Shown piece by piece: positions 45,201-58,860 of a stretch of 64,000 nucleotides of DNA. The stretch's first letter is position 1. Each line of letters opens with the position of its first letter. A model generated the notes under the pieces. That model was not told where the DNA came from and did no database searches. It saw only the letters and a list, made by a program, of their open reading frames with translations. The stretch covers positions 29,574,183 through 29,638,182 of the forward strand of contig CM077116.1 in NCBI GenBank assembly GCA_039619475.1, in the 5' to 3' direction. The stretch comes from Icerya purchasi (lineage: Eukaryota > Arthropoda > Insecta > Hemiptera > Monophlebidae). A program made the translations under genes and the position numbers.

Positions 45201-48056
45201 CGAAAGAAAGTTTCTTTGATCGCTAAATTAGAGTAAGTTCGCTTCCCCCCTAGAAGACTATGTGACTGGTTCTTAAAGCTATTGTGATACAAATCGTGTC
45301 GCGAGGTTTTATATTGAGTCCAGCTTTATGAGTGTATTGAAACTTGCATTAATTCGTTTTTAAAAGAACCAGAGTTTTAACAGCAGCGATTTTCTGTCTG
45401 CGCCCCAGTTTATATGCGCTACCTCCTTTAGGACGTTTAACGCGTTGTAGCATTTCTCATCTGTAAGGGAATTGAATGAGATTTATCCAAGACAATTTTT
45501 GGATGCTCAGGCTAGCGGTCAACGGTAACCTCCATTTGGGCACCTTGATGACTTCGTAAAAGTACTAAAGGTCGCGAGACATATTAGAACAGCTGATCCA
45601 GGACGCATGTGAAGCAATTAAACAGTAAAGCGGTGTACACTCTTTCTTCTCAGTGTCTTTAAAGTGAATGACGTATTAGCAATTATTGTCAAGACGCCGA
45701 ACTGCGTGCAGTAATCTTCGGCTTGGAAAATATTTTATTTCCGACAGTATATCCGTAATAAATAACAGATTCGTTTAGGAAGCAGTCGAGGCGTCATCAA
45801 GTTTCTAATCGTACTGTAATAACCTAAACACTCGTTATTTAATTATATATAAGCAATTTACTACCGGAATCGTGTTCATCCTCCTGCACGAATAGAGCTA
45901 TAACTGTACAGGGAGCTTTCCTATATGGAAATCACAAAGATTTAACCTATTCATCAACAAGCGAAGTATCGCCTCAACAGATAAATGTGGCCAGCCGGCC
46001 CTTGTATTCTGTGCACTCTAATTCCCATCGATCATCTCACTAGTCGGACTAGAGCGACCATTACCTCGTTTTCCTTAAAAATGAACTTATCCGATTTTCA
46101 TCATGCGTGCTACTGCTGGGAAACGGAGAAGCTGCATGAAGTTGGCTAGTACTCATCGATAGTACAAAAATCTATTCCAATTGTTAAGACAGTGTAAAGG
46201 AAAATATCGAATTTTTCATCGGAAAAATCATCGCTGAAGCTGAGAATTCCTTTGCCGCTGTGTACGTCACTCCGCGTAAAGTGAGTTCCTTACTAAAATA
46301 ACAATATTAAGAATGATCAAAAACAAACACACAATTGTTTAACGAATCTATTTGAATTTCGTACTCATCGCGTACGTATGTTCGTTCTCTCATAAGATCA
46401 TCCAAATGTAATGTTGGCAGGAATCCTTCATCAACACTAATATTTTCTAAAAGCAAATTCGCCCGCTAAACGAAAAAAAAAACTATAAATCACATTGACT
46501 TCTCAGGTACCTGCCTGTTTTTATGTTGGCTTTCCTTTTTTCTGCCATATGTTCTAATTTTAATTACTCTAAAAAAAAAAGAAGAAAAAAAGAAATCTAT
46601 TTGAAACAATCTACGGGAACCTCTACGATTATTTCTAATATTTGTAACGACGGAAGTTAGAGTTCCGTATCGGTAGAGCACTGTATTACGCACTGCGTAA
46701 TAGTTCACCAAAATTGGGCGTTAAAACTACATCTAACAGACAGAATATCTACTTTTATTAGATGCGTTTAACAAATCGAAGAACTGGAAAAATCATTTTC
46801 GGGGGGAACGTCAATTTGAGCCTTTCAACCGAACAACATACGGCATAGACTGCACCAGTTCAAGCCGTCTTACACACACTATGATGATCTTCTTCAGCCT
46901 TGTAAAAGGTGCACGATATTATATCACGCCGTTACCAACATACATAAAGTCGCTATCAGTAGTATCATTGTCCTCATCCGAAGCTTCTTAATTATTCCCG
47001 CAGCTACGTAATGTTTCAATAATTGCTTAGTAAATTTTAAATAATTGCGGTCTGCCCGAAAGATTTAAAGCCTTTTCGTTTCATTTATGTACTGTATTTC
47101 TTCAGTCCAAGTTAGTCTTGAATCGTAATTTAATTCCCGAATCATTCACCGGAATTCTTAAACTTAGTGTTAAGAAATTATATTCTCATTTTAGGTAACG
47201 GTCACGATTATTCCTATATAATACCGTAATTCGTTAAGTTCTTTTTCATGTTTGTTTCAGTTTGTAATTCGCTTAGCGTTTCCGATTGTTTAAAGATTTC
47301 TGAACTCCTTTGATAACGATGCAATGGTTGCTCGAAAATACGTATATCGCTAAATCGCGTCAGCGTCTTGAATAATTTTAACCTTATGTCTGTGTAATTT
47401 TTCCATACTTTTTAGTATTCTCAGAAGACTACGTTGCGGTAAACTAATATATGGTATTCTGCCTCAGAAAATAACTGTTGGTTTTCTATCGTACAGATAA
47501 TTGTACATCTATTGGTTGTTGTCTTTTCTTTTCTTTTCCCCCATTAAACCGCACAAACCAAAATCTTCAAATTGAAAAAAAAAAATGCTATATTCAATAA
47601 TAGTTTAAACTTAAGCTTATAAAGTATCCGTCAATAAAACGGTTTTTTATCGTGGCCCCTCCGAAAGTCGTACTAATATTTTGGCAAACTGAATAATCTA
47701 CCAATCTATTCGATATTTTATTACACTCTCCGCGTGGTTTTTCCAATACGAACGAGGGCAATACGAGTTGTGACCCTTTTATCTTTAAAATTAGACACAA
47801 TATTCTCCGCGCGAGTCGGTTTAGTTAAAAATTATTATGAAGAATTTAACACTTCTGAAAAAAGCGTCCGAACAATTACTCCGTAAGGAATTACATCAGT
47901 TCCAACTGAGGATTATTATGGTTCAAGATGTTTGTCGAAGAGAACGCGATTGCCGTCCAGATACTCGACGGGTTTTCAAACTTCCGGATAAATTTACCAG
48001 CGCAATCCGGAGAATTGCATTGATATTTTTTTTTTTTTTATTTTTATTTTGTTGAG
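42241..48056. other. anonymous region, nothing assignable
   Basis: No gene, LINE domain, DNA-transposon end or array was recognised. Composition is less AT-rich in parts (about 42650-43250 and 43500-44400). Two overlapping frames at 44263-44445 and 44333-44626 lack motifs. Unique regulatory or untranslated sequence cannot be excluded. Confidence 0.45.
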
Positions 48057-48850
48057 GTTGTCAAAAAAAAAAAAAAAAAAAACATTAGCCCAAGAAAAGG
48101 GAAAAGGATGAGAAGCGAAAGCAGATATGTTTATGCAATCAGATATGGAGGATAGCAAAAGACTGAAATGCTGCAATGACCGAGGGTGATGGCAAGGAAA
48201 GAACAAAAGATGCACAATACAGTAAAAGGAAGAACGTTTGGAAGCGATACAGGTGCACACTCAGACAAAATGTGATTAGCGTCACCTATAAAGTTGTGCT
48301 CTGAAGGGTGTATAGGTGACTGAGAGGACCAGAGAGAAGCAAAATAACGAAGCAGGAAGCAAACTGTGCCCAAAGGGTAGGCGACAGATTGCAAAGAGAG
48401 TTGAACGCCGTATGGAGGGAAAATCGAAAAGCCATGCATAAGACGATAGATTAGGCTGGATAAAGAGATAGAAGGAATCCGGATTTGAGAATGAAGAGGA
48501 ATACGAGTTTAACCATAGTTTGGAATGAGCTGAAGAGGAGATTAATATTATGAGATGAAAAAACGCTGAAAAATTCACCGGTAGTAGAAGAGGATGAACG
48601 AGCTAGTGTATCGGCCGAGTCGCGTTACCTTCGATTCCAGAGTGTCCAGGAATCCACAGTAAGTCAATTTGGATAGAGTGAGAAAGGAAAATGTTATAGA
48701 TAAGAGAGCGTATGTGAAGGATTACATAATCAACGGAGGAAGAAGGAAAAAAAGAGGAGACGGCTTGAAGTGTGGCAATCTGAAGTATATAAAGTACTTC
48801 ATGCGAAACTACGGAAGAAGCAACAAAAATTGATATTTATTAAAGTGGGA
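48057..48850 (-). mobile_element. RNase H-bearing I-group-like LINE, 3' half
   Basis: The minus strand reads QIDLLWIPGHSGIEGN (RNase H C-terminal block, I-P-G-H-S-G-I-x-G-N) around 48650. A frameshift precedes the expected E-L-A-D region, then come SSSAHSKLWLNSYSSSFSNP, IQPNLSSYAW and ICRLPFGHSLLPASLFCFSL. After another shift it gives GDANHILSECAPVSLPN. Relative to the copy at 33127, the order and spacing match. A poly(A) tail lies at 48063-48081 but on the opposite strand from that expected, so the 3' boundary is uncertain. Confidence 0.82.
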
Positions 48851-49656
48851 ACTTTCATAGAACACCCCCCCCCCCTTATTTTTTTTGGTAATTTTTACGC
48901 TCTGATTCATTACAAAATGTTTCTAATTTCCTTTATTCTTTGATGATTTTCTTAGTTCTGGCCGGCTACTCTTTAATTAGTAAGTACTTAAATTTCAGCA
49001 TTTACGACAAGTTTAGCATTTTCATTATAAGAAGTGGGTATAGTTACGCATACCGACCAGCAAAACATCGTGCGTGTTGTACATATTATACAGACGCAAT
49101 TTTAAGTATAGTTACTATTATCTGCATAAACGTATAAAGTTAAATGCAGCCTAGATGCTGTGCGTTAAGAACGTGACGTCGAATTATTAAATCTGGTTAC
49201 TTTTACTAATCAATAGTGGCATGTAAGCACGAAATGAGATTATTTAACATAGTCCGCTAAAAGGTTCATTGTGTTTTTTACATCGTAATCGTAGTGTGTA
49301 TTACGTATAATAACCAATTTGTAGTTACTAGGGATTCGAGCATTTATTACAGAAATTATTGGCATGTTTAGTAATTTCGATGCCGTAAAAAGTTATCGAA
49401 GAAAGCTAATAATCAGAAATTACGTAATGAAAGTAGAATGTAAATAATTGGAAGAGAAAAAACTGTGATAATTACGCAATGACAAGCGGAAATAAAACTA
49501 CCGTGAAAACACACGCAGCGTAAAAATGAAATAAATTGCAAGTAGGTAGCGGAAAAACATTTTTGTAAAAAAAAAAAAAGGGGGGGGGGAATGATAATTA
49601 AAACCAGATAAACGTAATTGGAAAAAGCTCTTTGTTAAATGCATTTAAAAATATTC

Positions 49657-49687
<31 letters not shown>

Positions 49688-52199
49688 AGATAAATATCAG
49701 AGAGACTTTCTAGCGACGGAAAAAAAAAAAAAACAACAGTCGATTGTTGTATACGAACTTTAATATTCTCATTATTATCATCGCTATTATTAACGGTCGC
49801 TCAGGTAAACAACTGGAAGATAACATAATATTTTCGTCGGTACTGTTATTGTTTTCTCTCAGACTGGTTAAATAAATCAATTGGTAGGCTGAGTTTTTTC
49901 TCACCTGAAACAAAAACAGAACCGTGTTGTTCTCTGCCGGTGGCAAGTATTATTAAATATTCCGCGTATACATATATAATAGGGGAATACATTTGTGCGG
50001 CGGTCCACTACAGTGTCCGGTTAAAATCTCGCTGGTACCCTCCTCTCTACACACTGTTTAAACTGGAACTTATTTTTCTCTCTTGGTTGCGCTTTGGTTT
50101 AATAAAATTATTAACGGACGATATGCGCAAGCATCATTTTTGATTATCATAAAATATCGGCAACGAAGAGGCGAACTGAGAGTTGTTTTTGTACTTATTA
50201 AAGTTTTTTTTCCCCTGTTCGTTCTCTTTTTAACGACGAATTACGGTGAAAATCAATCAAAAAACACCTACCATCCTAGATTTATACAGGAATATTATTA
50301 TTATTAAAGATTCGATATGGGAAATTACAGACGTTAAAAATGACGAATTCAAGATAATACACAACAGTTAATTCGGTCGACGATATCGTTTAAAATGTCG
50401 ACACTTTGCCGTGTGTTTTTATATACCGGCATATATACACATTCTGTTTTCCAATTGATCGTATTCTGTAATAGGTGTGTTTAAGTTTTAGTAGAAAAAC
50501 TCTATACCCCGGCTAAATAGCTTTCAACCGTATCCGCTGTGAGTTATTTTTAAAAGCATCGATATAATTTAAGCAACGAATGCGCGGTAAGATGTACCGA
50601 AGATAGGATGATAATCGTATAAGATTCGAATAGAACAGGAGGAATAGCGATAAAAGTTGAAAAAACGGCTGCAGTCCGTTGACGGGGTTTAAAACTTCGG
50701 ATCCGCGCTAGTTATAAAAATAATGTTTCGATATTTCGTAACTATCTTGTAAAGTAAATGAAAAATCCTAATCGTAAGGCAATACTTTATAAAACGCCGA
50801 TTCATTTCGAATTTGATAATTTGTATATCTTCTTCTTTTTTTTTTTTTTTTTTTTTTTTTGGCTTGACGACGGATAATTTTACAAAGCAACTTACATTTT
50901 CGTTCGTTATGTACACCGTGGTGAATACGGATTATTAAATGCGAAATTTAAAAATTTTCTCGCGATTAGTGTGTTTTATTTACTTTATAAACTAAACAAA
51001 ACCGTTCATTGGAAGTTCTTATTAAATTATAAAAAGAAAATAGTCTTTTTGTCTTTTTTTTTTTTTTTTTTTTTTTTTATTTTTACTTTGTTATTTGGTT
51101 TTGTCAGCATCGGACGATTTCAAACGTGCTACATCGGAGCCGTAAAATATGTATTATAATAAAAAAAGAAGCGAAAAGAATAATGAAGATGAAAGCTAGT
51201 AAATGAGGGGATGATAGGCAGATTAAATAAAGTCGAACGGATGCAATAGAACCGCGCGAGCAAGAGAATAATCAAATGAAAGTAAAAGGAAAAAGAGTAA
51301 TTGTTTTGTTTTTTTTTTGCTACATAATCAAGAGTAAAAAAATACTAGAAATAATTTTTACGGGAAAAAACGAGAATTAATGATAGCGGTGAGAAGTGAT
51401 TTTCAGAACAAAGGGGAATGATAGAGGGGGACAGGAATGGTAAGATTAACAAAGTACATTGATTCAATTTATCGTTTTTATTTTCTATTATTAATTGTAA
51501 TATATAAGTGTTATCATATTAAGGTAATAGGAAATATTATTTTAGATGATGGTGTATAATTGTAATGTAAATGATAAATAATGAGAGAGTGGATTTTGTA
51601 GTGTAGTAATATGTAAGTTAACACTTTTTATGCTGTAACAGAAAGTAGTACTTAAGTTGATGTTATATTGTACAAATAAATGATATAATTATGTTGGGAA
51701 CGCACAGACCGGCTAGTGCCTAGTGGGACCCGCAAATTATTATTTAAAAAAAAAAAAAAATTAGAAAGATCACACCGACATGAATGCAGGAAATACAATT
51801 TATAACCGTTAAACACAGCTCAGCTGTAATACTTCTGGGAAATATTAGAATATCAAATTAACTTTAAACTTAAATATTAAGCAACGGTTTCGTTCAAACT
51901 CTCCCGTTCTATTCTGTTTATAGTTCTAATATTCTTTGAACATTTTTATTCCTTTAAAATCATCTCTTCACCCCCCCCCCCACCCACGGATTAGTTGACG
52001 TGTCCCTTGTCCACATTACGAATAACGAGAGAGAAATCAAAACATGCCTTTGAGGTCTTAATCGGTCATCATTCATTTTAGTTACATTGCCGAGTCCACT
52101 TTTCTCTTTTAATGCACCGTATGCGTCTTTTCTTCACATTCTTCAAATTACGTGGAAAATCAATTTCATTCTTGGAATAAAGTGAAGAAGATAGGAATA
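48851..52199. other. anonymous AT-rich DNA with homopolymer tracts
   Basis: It contains a C run (48867-48876), an A/G run (49568-49590), T tracts at 50834-50860 and 51055-51079, and a GTTGGGA...TGGGACCCGC segment followed by A14 at 51690-51762 that could be another LINE 3' terminus. No coding assignment. Confidence 0.45.
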
Positions 52200-52560
52200 C
52201 CGAAAATAGGAAGACGGAGCTAAAACGGGTACGACAGAAAGGCGTCAGAGTAGCGAAGAAATTTAATTGTAAAAACGGAATTTAGAAACGAGTGTGAGGG
52301 GGAATGGACACAGATGAAGAGAACAATCATCAAAAAATGAGGCGGAATAAATGTCAGACCAAAGTCTTGGAATTGTTTTTGCAATAAAAATAAAGGTTAT
52401 TGACGATTGGCGTATTTTTTTGATCACCAGGAGGAACAGTAGCAGCACGAGCCATAGAGAATCCGCTATTTCGTTGATCTCAGTATACCATCAAAACGAA
52501 AAGGATTACAAATGAGAAATTGTGCGCAAAAAGGTGGCAAGAATAATCGGGAAAGAGAGG
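52200..52560 (-). mobile_element. LINE fragment, RNase H-bearing family
   Basis: The minus strand reads AKTIPRLWSDIYSASFFDDC and HLCPFPLTLVSKF, matching the RLWSDIY...F segment between RNase H and the zinc-knuckle block of the copy at 33127. Flanks are too decayed to align. Confidence 0.55.
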
Positions 52561-55311
52561 CAGCTTGATCACTTGATAAATCGAATGAATTCGGATGAGA
52601 ATTGCCAATAATTGTACTGTGCGAACATTAAAAAATCAGGAGAAGGCTAGAAGTATTCGGAGGAAAATTTATATTAAGCAGCGTGAAAAAAGCTGCGACA
52701 TCGCGTTAGGAAGTCGATCGGCGGTCGGTAAAAGGGACCAGATGACAAGAAAAAGAGGAATATTACAATATTTCACGGGGATAATGAGTGGAAACAACGG
52801 ATTAAACACACTACGACGCGTTTTAATTGTAAAGTGAAACAAGTAGGAGAGGCGTGGGTGTTTTTATGAGTTTCCTTTTATGGCCGAAATTACGTGAATT
52901 CACGAAAAAGAGGATTTATTGATGGTGCACGGTGGAATTTCGGTCTGGCTAATCTCGGAAACTCCAGCGTGATGCAAAAAGCGGCACCGTGACCGTGATC
53001 TGAATTTTAACGCAGACAGTTCTAATTGAGTCGACGATAAATATCCATCAGGAAATGCGAATCATTAAATTGTATGACGTAAAGAAATGAATCTCGCCAG
53101 AGTAAAGAGGAGTTTAGACTTGCACAACCACGGTATGTCCTGAATTGCTTTGACGCGCTGAATAACAGTATCGTTGTGTTTTTCTCTTTTTTTGAGGAAA
53201 TTCCATTCGATCTTCATTTAATTCCAGTTCTAATCACCCTAGCGTAATTAAAAATGATTTCTATTTTACATGGAAATGCTGGAAAAAAAACATTCAACCT
53301 GGCCAGAGAATTTCGACAAAACTTTAAATCACGAAAGTCTTGCTGCCGGACTTAATTAATTCCGTATTCCGCGTGCAATTGCAGAGAACATAATCGATTA
53401 ACAATGACGGCAATTTAAATAATCACTTCAAACTATACATACATATATATACATATATATATGTATATATGTAAATGGTCGTTTTAAAATTACACGCACA
53501 CATACTACTCTCGTTAATGTAATTAATCATTAATTGGACAGTTTTTGTCACCCCGAGTATTTCGAATGGGTTGTCGCGCATTTGCCAACTATCCATGTCT
53601 CAATAGAACACGTCAGTGTTTACATTCTGAGCGTTTGATATTTGTCGGAGAAATATATATTCTTAATAACGCACAAAGGAGGGTGTAAAAATAGAGTTGT
53701 CTCTTTTTTTTCTTCAATTATTTCCCGCTCTCTCGCCATTGCCAATTTTTTTTTTCCATATTCTTACTTAAATTTATCATTACGCAAGAACGGAAGGACA
53801 ATGTCTCTCATCGAAATTATTTAAAAATAAAAAAAAACCCGGAAAACTGGTGAACAGTAAAGATTGGTTTGACCTGGTAATAAAATCTGAAGGAAGTGCA
53901 TTTTTTTTTACACTACATAAATAAACGCGGACGTCGATTTCCAAGCGATTAAAATTATTCGCAATCCTATTAGTGTAACTTTGAATATATTTTTATTCTA
54001 AAGTTTTACGTTAAAAATTCTTTAAAAACTAATCCTAAACTAATCAAACGAGCATTTTTCAATCTTGCCTCGAGGATTAATCAATCTTGCGGCCGTTCAA
54101 GCCTTATAAAAATTGTGCGACAGTAACCGTCGACGTTGCTATTGCAACAATCTAAGGTATTATTTAATACGGGCATTGTATGCATTATCATCTCTTCCCT
54201 TAGTCATCTCCCAATGGTTTTTCTTCGTATGCCATTTACCCAACTTATAGGAATGTTTATCTGTCTGACACAACTAGTCATTTTCATTCTTACGACAATG
54301 TAGCAGCACGCCTTATCCCCGGATAAGAACCGAGGCCCTTGTATTATTTTGAACAACTGCGTGTATCTTTTCTTAATTGTTGTTAATTTTTACTTATTCT
54401 TTATTACACATTTATACTTTTGCGCAATTCATCCGTTATTTCATTTCTACATCAAAATTGAGATTGTAAATTACATCACATTCACCGGCAAATTATCAAC
54501 ATGATTTCTTCGTTGTGTTTCCTCTCCAGCTTCTAATATTACCGTTTACTTACACAATACCTTTCTCCCGAGTCCCCAACCCGCAAGACACTTGTAATTC
54601 GAACGAATTTCTTCTTCTTTAGGACTAAACGTCGCCTTGTGACTGTGGAAATTTGATCCTTTTCTACAGAGATGTGATGTCTGCGATAAAAGAAATATAG
54701 AGCAGAATATTTTAACATTAATATCGCGTTGAAGTGAGATGTTCTAGTGTGATTGTTTAGAAGAAAAAGGAAAATATAAGACCAGTAGCCTTTCTTAGCC
54801 GTAATATCGCAGACGACCGTTATTTTTTATTTATTTATTTTTTAGGTTTATACTAAATACTATTGCGGGCAAAAAAGTGGGTCAAAAGCCCACGGTTTAA
54901 TGTTACACTTAGGCTGTGTTTCCTATTTTCTTCTACTATCTCGCAGTAGTACGAGGCGTCATCGTAATCATCTTCGATTGCAACACCAGTTCCGATGAAA
55001 AATTCGGATTCTACATATTATTTTTCCCCAGCATTTATGCGGTTTTGTTTGCTTATTTATTTATTTATTTATTTATTTGAAAAATAAAAGTAGCTGATTG
55101 GGGTAAAGATGGATACATTCAGTCTCAAAGGCTGTATCAACAAATAATCAGAAATGCGGAGAATAAATTTTCCACGATTAACGTTACTCGTTGCCTTAGA
55201 ATTTTGACTACGAAAACGAGATTGGTGGTTTGATAAGCGTATTCCTGGATTTGGAACGAAAAAGTAGCAGTTTTCAGATAGTCAATGTGCTGCTGCTAAT
55301 GACGATATCGG
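52561..55311. other. anonymous AT-rich DNA
   Basis: No recognised gene or transposon. It includes a (TATG/TATA)n microsatellite at about 53437-53471 and a (TTTA)n run at 55053-55079. Confidence 0.5.
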
Positions 55312-55473
55312 TCAATAGGATGTGGCACTTCTTCTGCTGGTTTTTCTTTTTTTTATTTTGTTTTTGTGGAGCACAATAATCTGACCTGTTTTGAAACATT
55401 CGGGTACATGTCGCGAGCGAAAACAGGCATTATTAAATGTGTACATTAGTAGTACTATTCCGTTTTTTTTTTT
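55312..55473 (-). mobile_element. LINE reverse transcriptase fragment abutting a DNA element
   Basis: The minus strand reads LLMYTFNNACFRSRHVPECF then KTGQIIVLHKNKIKK and SATSYPIDRY. This matches the pre-palm block of R1/I-like LINEs (N-x-C-x-x-x-x-x-x-P-x-x-[WF]-K-x-[GA]-x-[IV]-[IV]-x-[LI]-x-K...S-Y-R-P-I). It stops where the inverted-repeat element at 55474 begins, suggesting that the element inserted into it or removed its upstream part. Confidence 0.6.
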
Positions 55474-57489
55474 AGGATTCCGTAATAACGTACGGAATCC
55501 TAATAAGATGGTACACAAATGACAAAAATATCAAATAAAAATCAATAACTCACGAACAGCTTGACTTATAAACTTCGGATTTGGAACATAAATCCCAATT
55601 AAAATTCTCTTTAAAATGATCTATAACTTAAAGATTACCGATTACCCTGGGCGGCAAAAAACCCAAAAAAACCGTCAAGAATATATAATATGGTACATAA
55701 AACGACCTCAAAAATCACTTAAAAAATCATAACTCATCACCCGATAAACCTATAAAGCTGAAATTCAAAATGTAAACTAAAATGCAGGAGTCCTTTCATA
55801 AAATCAAAAAAAATTATGCTACAAAAGTTATGTAAAGTTGCCGAAAAGTTCAAAAAAGTGCAAAAAATGACGTGTCCCCCCCGCCCCCTAGCGCCGCGAG
55901 TATTACAGCTTAAAATCTTAAACGCGGTTTAAAATACGCGCATCCCCGTATATTTCTCTAGTTTGGAACATCCAGCCTTCCAACTTTAAAACTGAACCTT
56001 CGTGGCGCCGAAAGCTCGAAATTTTGGAAAAAATTTTTTTTTTTCCCGGGCATGTGATATATCGTTGGAAAGATTGCTATTTGTCGAGAACGAAACCGTA
56101 TTTCATATCCTTAACAAAACTTTCCAAGTTGCCGTAAAGTTCAAAAAAGCGCAAAAAATGACGTGCCCCCCCCCCCTCCCCTAGCGCCGCGAATATTATA
56201 GCTAAAAATTTCGAACACGGTTAAAAATATGCGCATCCCCGTATATTTCTCTAGTTTTGAACATCGAAATTTCCAGCTTTAAAATTAGACTCTCAGGGCG
56301 CCAAAAGCTCGAACTTTTCAAAAAAAATATTTTTTTTCCCGGGCTTGCGATATATCACTAGAAAGATCGCTATTTGTCGGGAACGAACCCGTATTACATT
56401 TTCTTAACAAAACTTTCAAAGCTGCTGAAAAGTTCAAAAAAGCGCGAGCCCTAATTTGTAGCCCCCTCTTTGCGACGTGAGTATTATAGCTATACATTTG
56501 GAACAAGATGTAAAATATGCGAATCCACGTATATTTCTCTGGTTTGAAACATCCGGCTCTGCGGCTTTAGAATGAGACCCCCGAGGCGCCGAAAGCTCAA
56601 AATTTTGGAAAAAAATATTTTTTTTCCCGAGCATGTGATATATTGTTGGAAAGACCGCTATTTGTCCGGAACGAAACAGTATTTCATTTCCTTAACGAAA
56701 CTATCAAAGTATCCGTAAAGTTCAAAAAAGTGCAAAAAAGTGACGTGTCCCACCGCTTAGCGATGTGAATATTAAAGCTGAAAATTTTAAACGCGGTGAA
56801 AAAAATGCGCATCCCCGTATACTTCTCTAGTTTGGATCATCCGGATTTTCGACTTTAAAACTGGACCTTCGGGGCACCGAAAGCTCGAAATTTTGGAAAA
56901 AATATTTTTTTTCCCGGGCATGTGATATATCGTTTGAAAGATTGCTATTTGTCGGGAACGAAACCGTATTTTGTTTTCTTAACCGAACTTTCAAATTTGC
57001 CGAAAAGTTCAAAAAGTGCCAGAACTAATATGTAGCCCCCTGTTTGCATCGCGAATATTATAGCTATAAATTTCGAATGGGGTTGAAAATATGCTCATTC
57101 TGACATGTTTGCGTAGTTTATTTAAAATTTTGTGTATATATCTAAATAAATTTTATTTAAAAATCATAATCTAATAAATAGTGACAAACAAGCAAGGTGG
57201 TTTAAGTAATAGTATTCAAATATAACTCTATATAGAAGTTCGGAAAACAAACAAGTACAATTACAAATTTTTAAATATTTATTGATAATTAATCCTTCCA
57301 AAAATCTAGTACTAAATAGCGTTTATTTATTAGAATTTATTTTTTTTTGCAGTACAATATGATGACACTGCGTGATGTGTGAAAAAGAACTGGACTAAAA
57401 ATATCTGTTTTGGAATTATTGTTGTTTTGAATTTAGTATTATGTAAATGAAAATAGTATGGTTATCTTTAACTTAACATACGGAATCCT
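55474..57489. mobile_element. 2.0-kb element with 11-bp perfect TIRs carrying a satellite array
   Basis: The left end AGGATTCCGTA (55474-55484) and the right end TACGGAATCCT (57479-57489) are perfect inverted repeats. The left end also forms a local hairpin, as TACGGAATCCT recurs at 55491-55501 after a 6-base loop. No transposase is visible. The flanks show no convincing target duplication, so the class is unknown. Most of the interior is the ~290-bp tandem array described separately. Confidence 0.6.
55870..57115. repeat. tandem array, ~290-bp unit, about four copies
   Basis: The landmark GCGCATCCCCGTATA and its variants recur at 55938, 56231, 56519, 56807 and (degenerate) 57093, giving periods of 293, 288, 288 and 286. 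Each unit also holds GGCGCCGAAAGCTC (or variant), a TTTTTTCCCGGGC stretch, GTGATATATCGTTGGAAAG and a C-rich run before CTAGCGCCGCGA or equivalent. Units differ by scattered substitutions and in the length of homopolymer runs. The period is not a multiple of three and units contain stops, so a repeated protein is unlikely. Confidence 0.95.
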
Positions 57490-58740
57490 CAGCGCATGAA
57501 ACGTCATGCTTGACTGCACTTGTTTTTTGATAATTCCTTTAACACAATTAAGTGATTCTTTATTTACTCCTGCTAATTTTTTTTGATTAATGTTACCTCT
57601 ATTTCTTTTGCTATTTCGAGCGGGATAACCATTTGATTGATTAGCTGCTTCTACAAAGCTTTAATTACCGAAATGAGCGTGAAAAATTTACTTATCCTTT
57701 CTTCTTCAAATTACAGAGGCGACACTAGTGCGCGGTCTATTCTTTTTTCTTTTTTCTCTTCCTCTGCTCTAGTTCACATTACAAAAATACGTAAATTTCG
57801 GTTAAGATTAAAATTTAATCAACGAGCCAATCAAGAAGCATATCTTATTAAGAATTAAGTGAAAATTATTCTCCTCCCTCAGAAGTCCTGTGAAACATCT
57901 GAACGATAAATCATATATTAACCTCGTCAGCATAAAGGTAAAAAAAAAACAAAACATGATTAACGACCATTTTTCGTTATCTTCACAAATTAAAATGATA
58001 TTCCCCTTGATAGTACAAAATTCAACAAACATTCAACTACGGTGATCAAGGCGAACGCGTAACACACGTCAGAGCAAAAAGAAACTATTCTTCCAAATAT
58101 AAAATAAAATGTGAAAAAATGTGCTTTTGTCGCTAAATCAGATGTCGCGCCTTTAAATAAAAACAAATTATTCAAAGCTTACTAACACTTTTTTCAAAAA
58201 CAAAAAAGTATTCGTTACCTCATCAAAAAGCTTGGCTTCTATTTAACCATACAATGGGAAGGTTACATTCCGAGTTACAGGTAAAATTACTATCATTAAG
58301 TCGCCGGCTTATTCGTGTATATATAATGTATATTCATAACATTTATATTTCAACAAAACTTTTGTCGATTTAACGTGTTAACGTAACGAATTTTCAATAA
58401 GAATATTTATCGGTTGCTCGTGATTTATGAAATACAAGATAGCCTCAAAGAAAAAATCTCGTCAATCGCAGATTAACCTTTTCTAGAAACAGTTACTCCC
58501 CCTGTATTCCAGCAGAAACAATAAAGGTAATCAAGAATTTTAGTTGTTTGTAAATCCCCTGTTGATAAAATGTAACCTATCTGATAAGTGGATTCGCTCT
58601 GATTAGTCCGTGCGTGATTGCATACTTTTATTCTTCTTATGCTGTTTGTATTCTCTTTTTACTGGTTCTTCGAATGTGTAGTTGTCCACTCTGAACTACA
58701 ACAGCTGATGTTGAATAAACAACGAATATGCACATAAACA
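57490..58740. other. no recognised feature
   Basis: AT-rich DNA with short unassignable frames only. Confidence 0.5.
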
Positions 58741-58747
58741 CAATACA

Positions 58748-58773
58748 TGTATATATATATATATGTATGTATG

Positions 58774-58822
<49 letters not shown>

Positions 58823-58860
58823 GTATATATATATATATGTATGTATGTATGTATGTATAA
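58748..58860. repeat. (TATG)n/(TA)n microsatellite
   Basis: Alternating blocks of TA dinucleotides and GTAT tetranucleotides. The open frames across it are Tyr/Ile/His artefacts. Confidence 0.97.

Noticed and set aside
56002..56634. Frames repeated with the 290-bp period, suggesting a repeat protein
   Set aside because: The period is not divisible by three and stops interrupt every unit.
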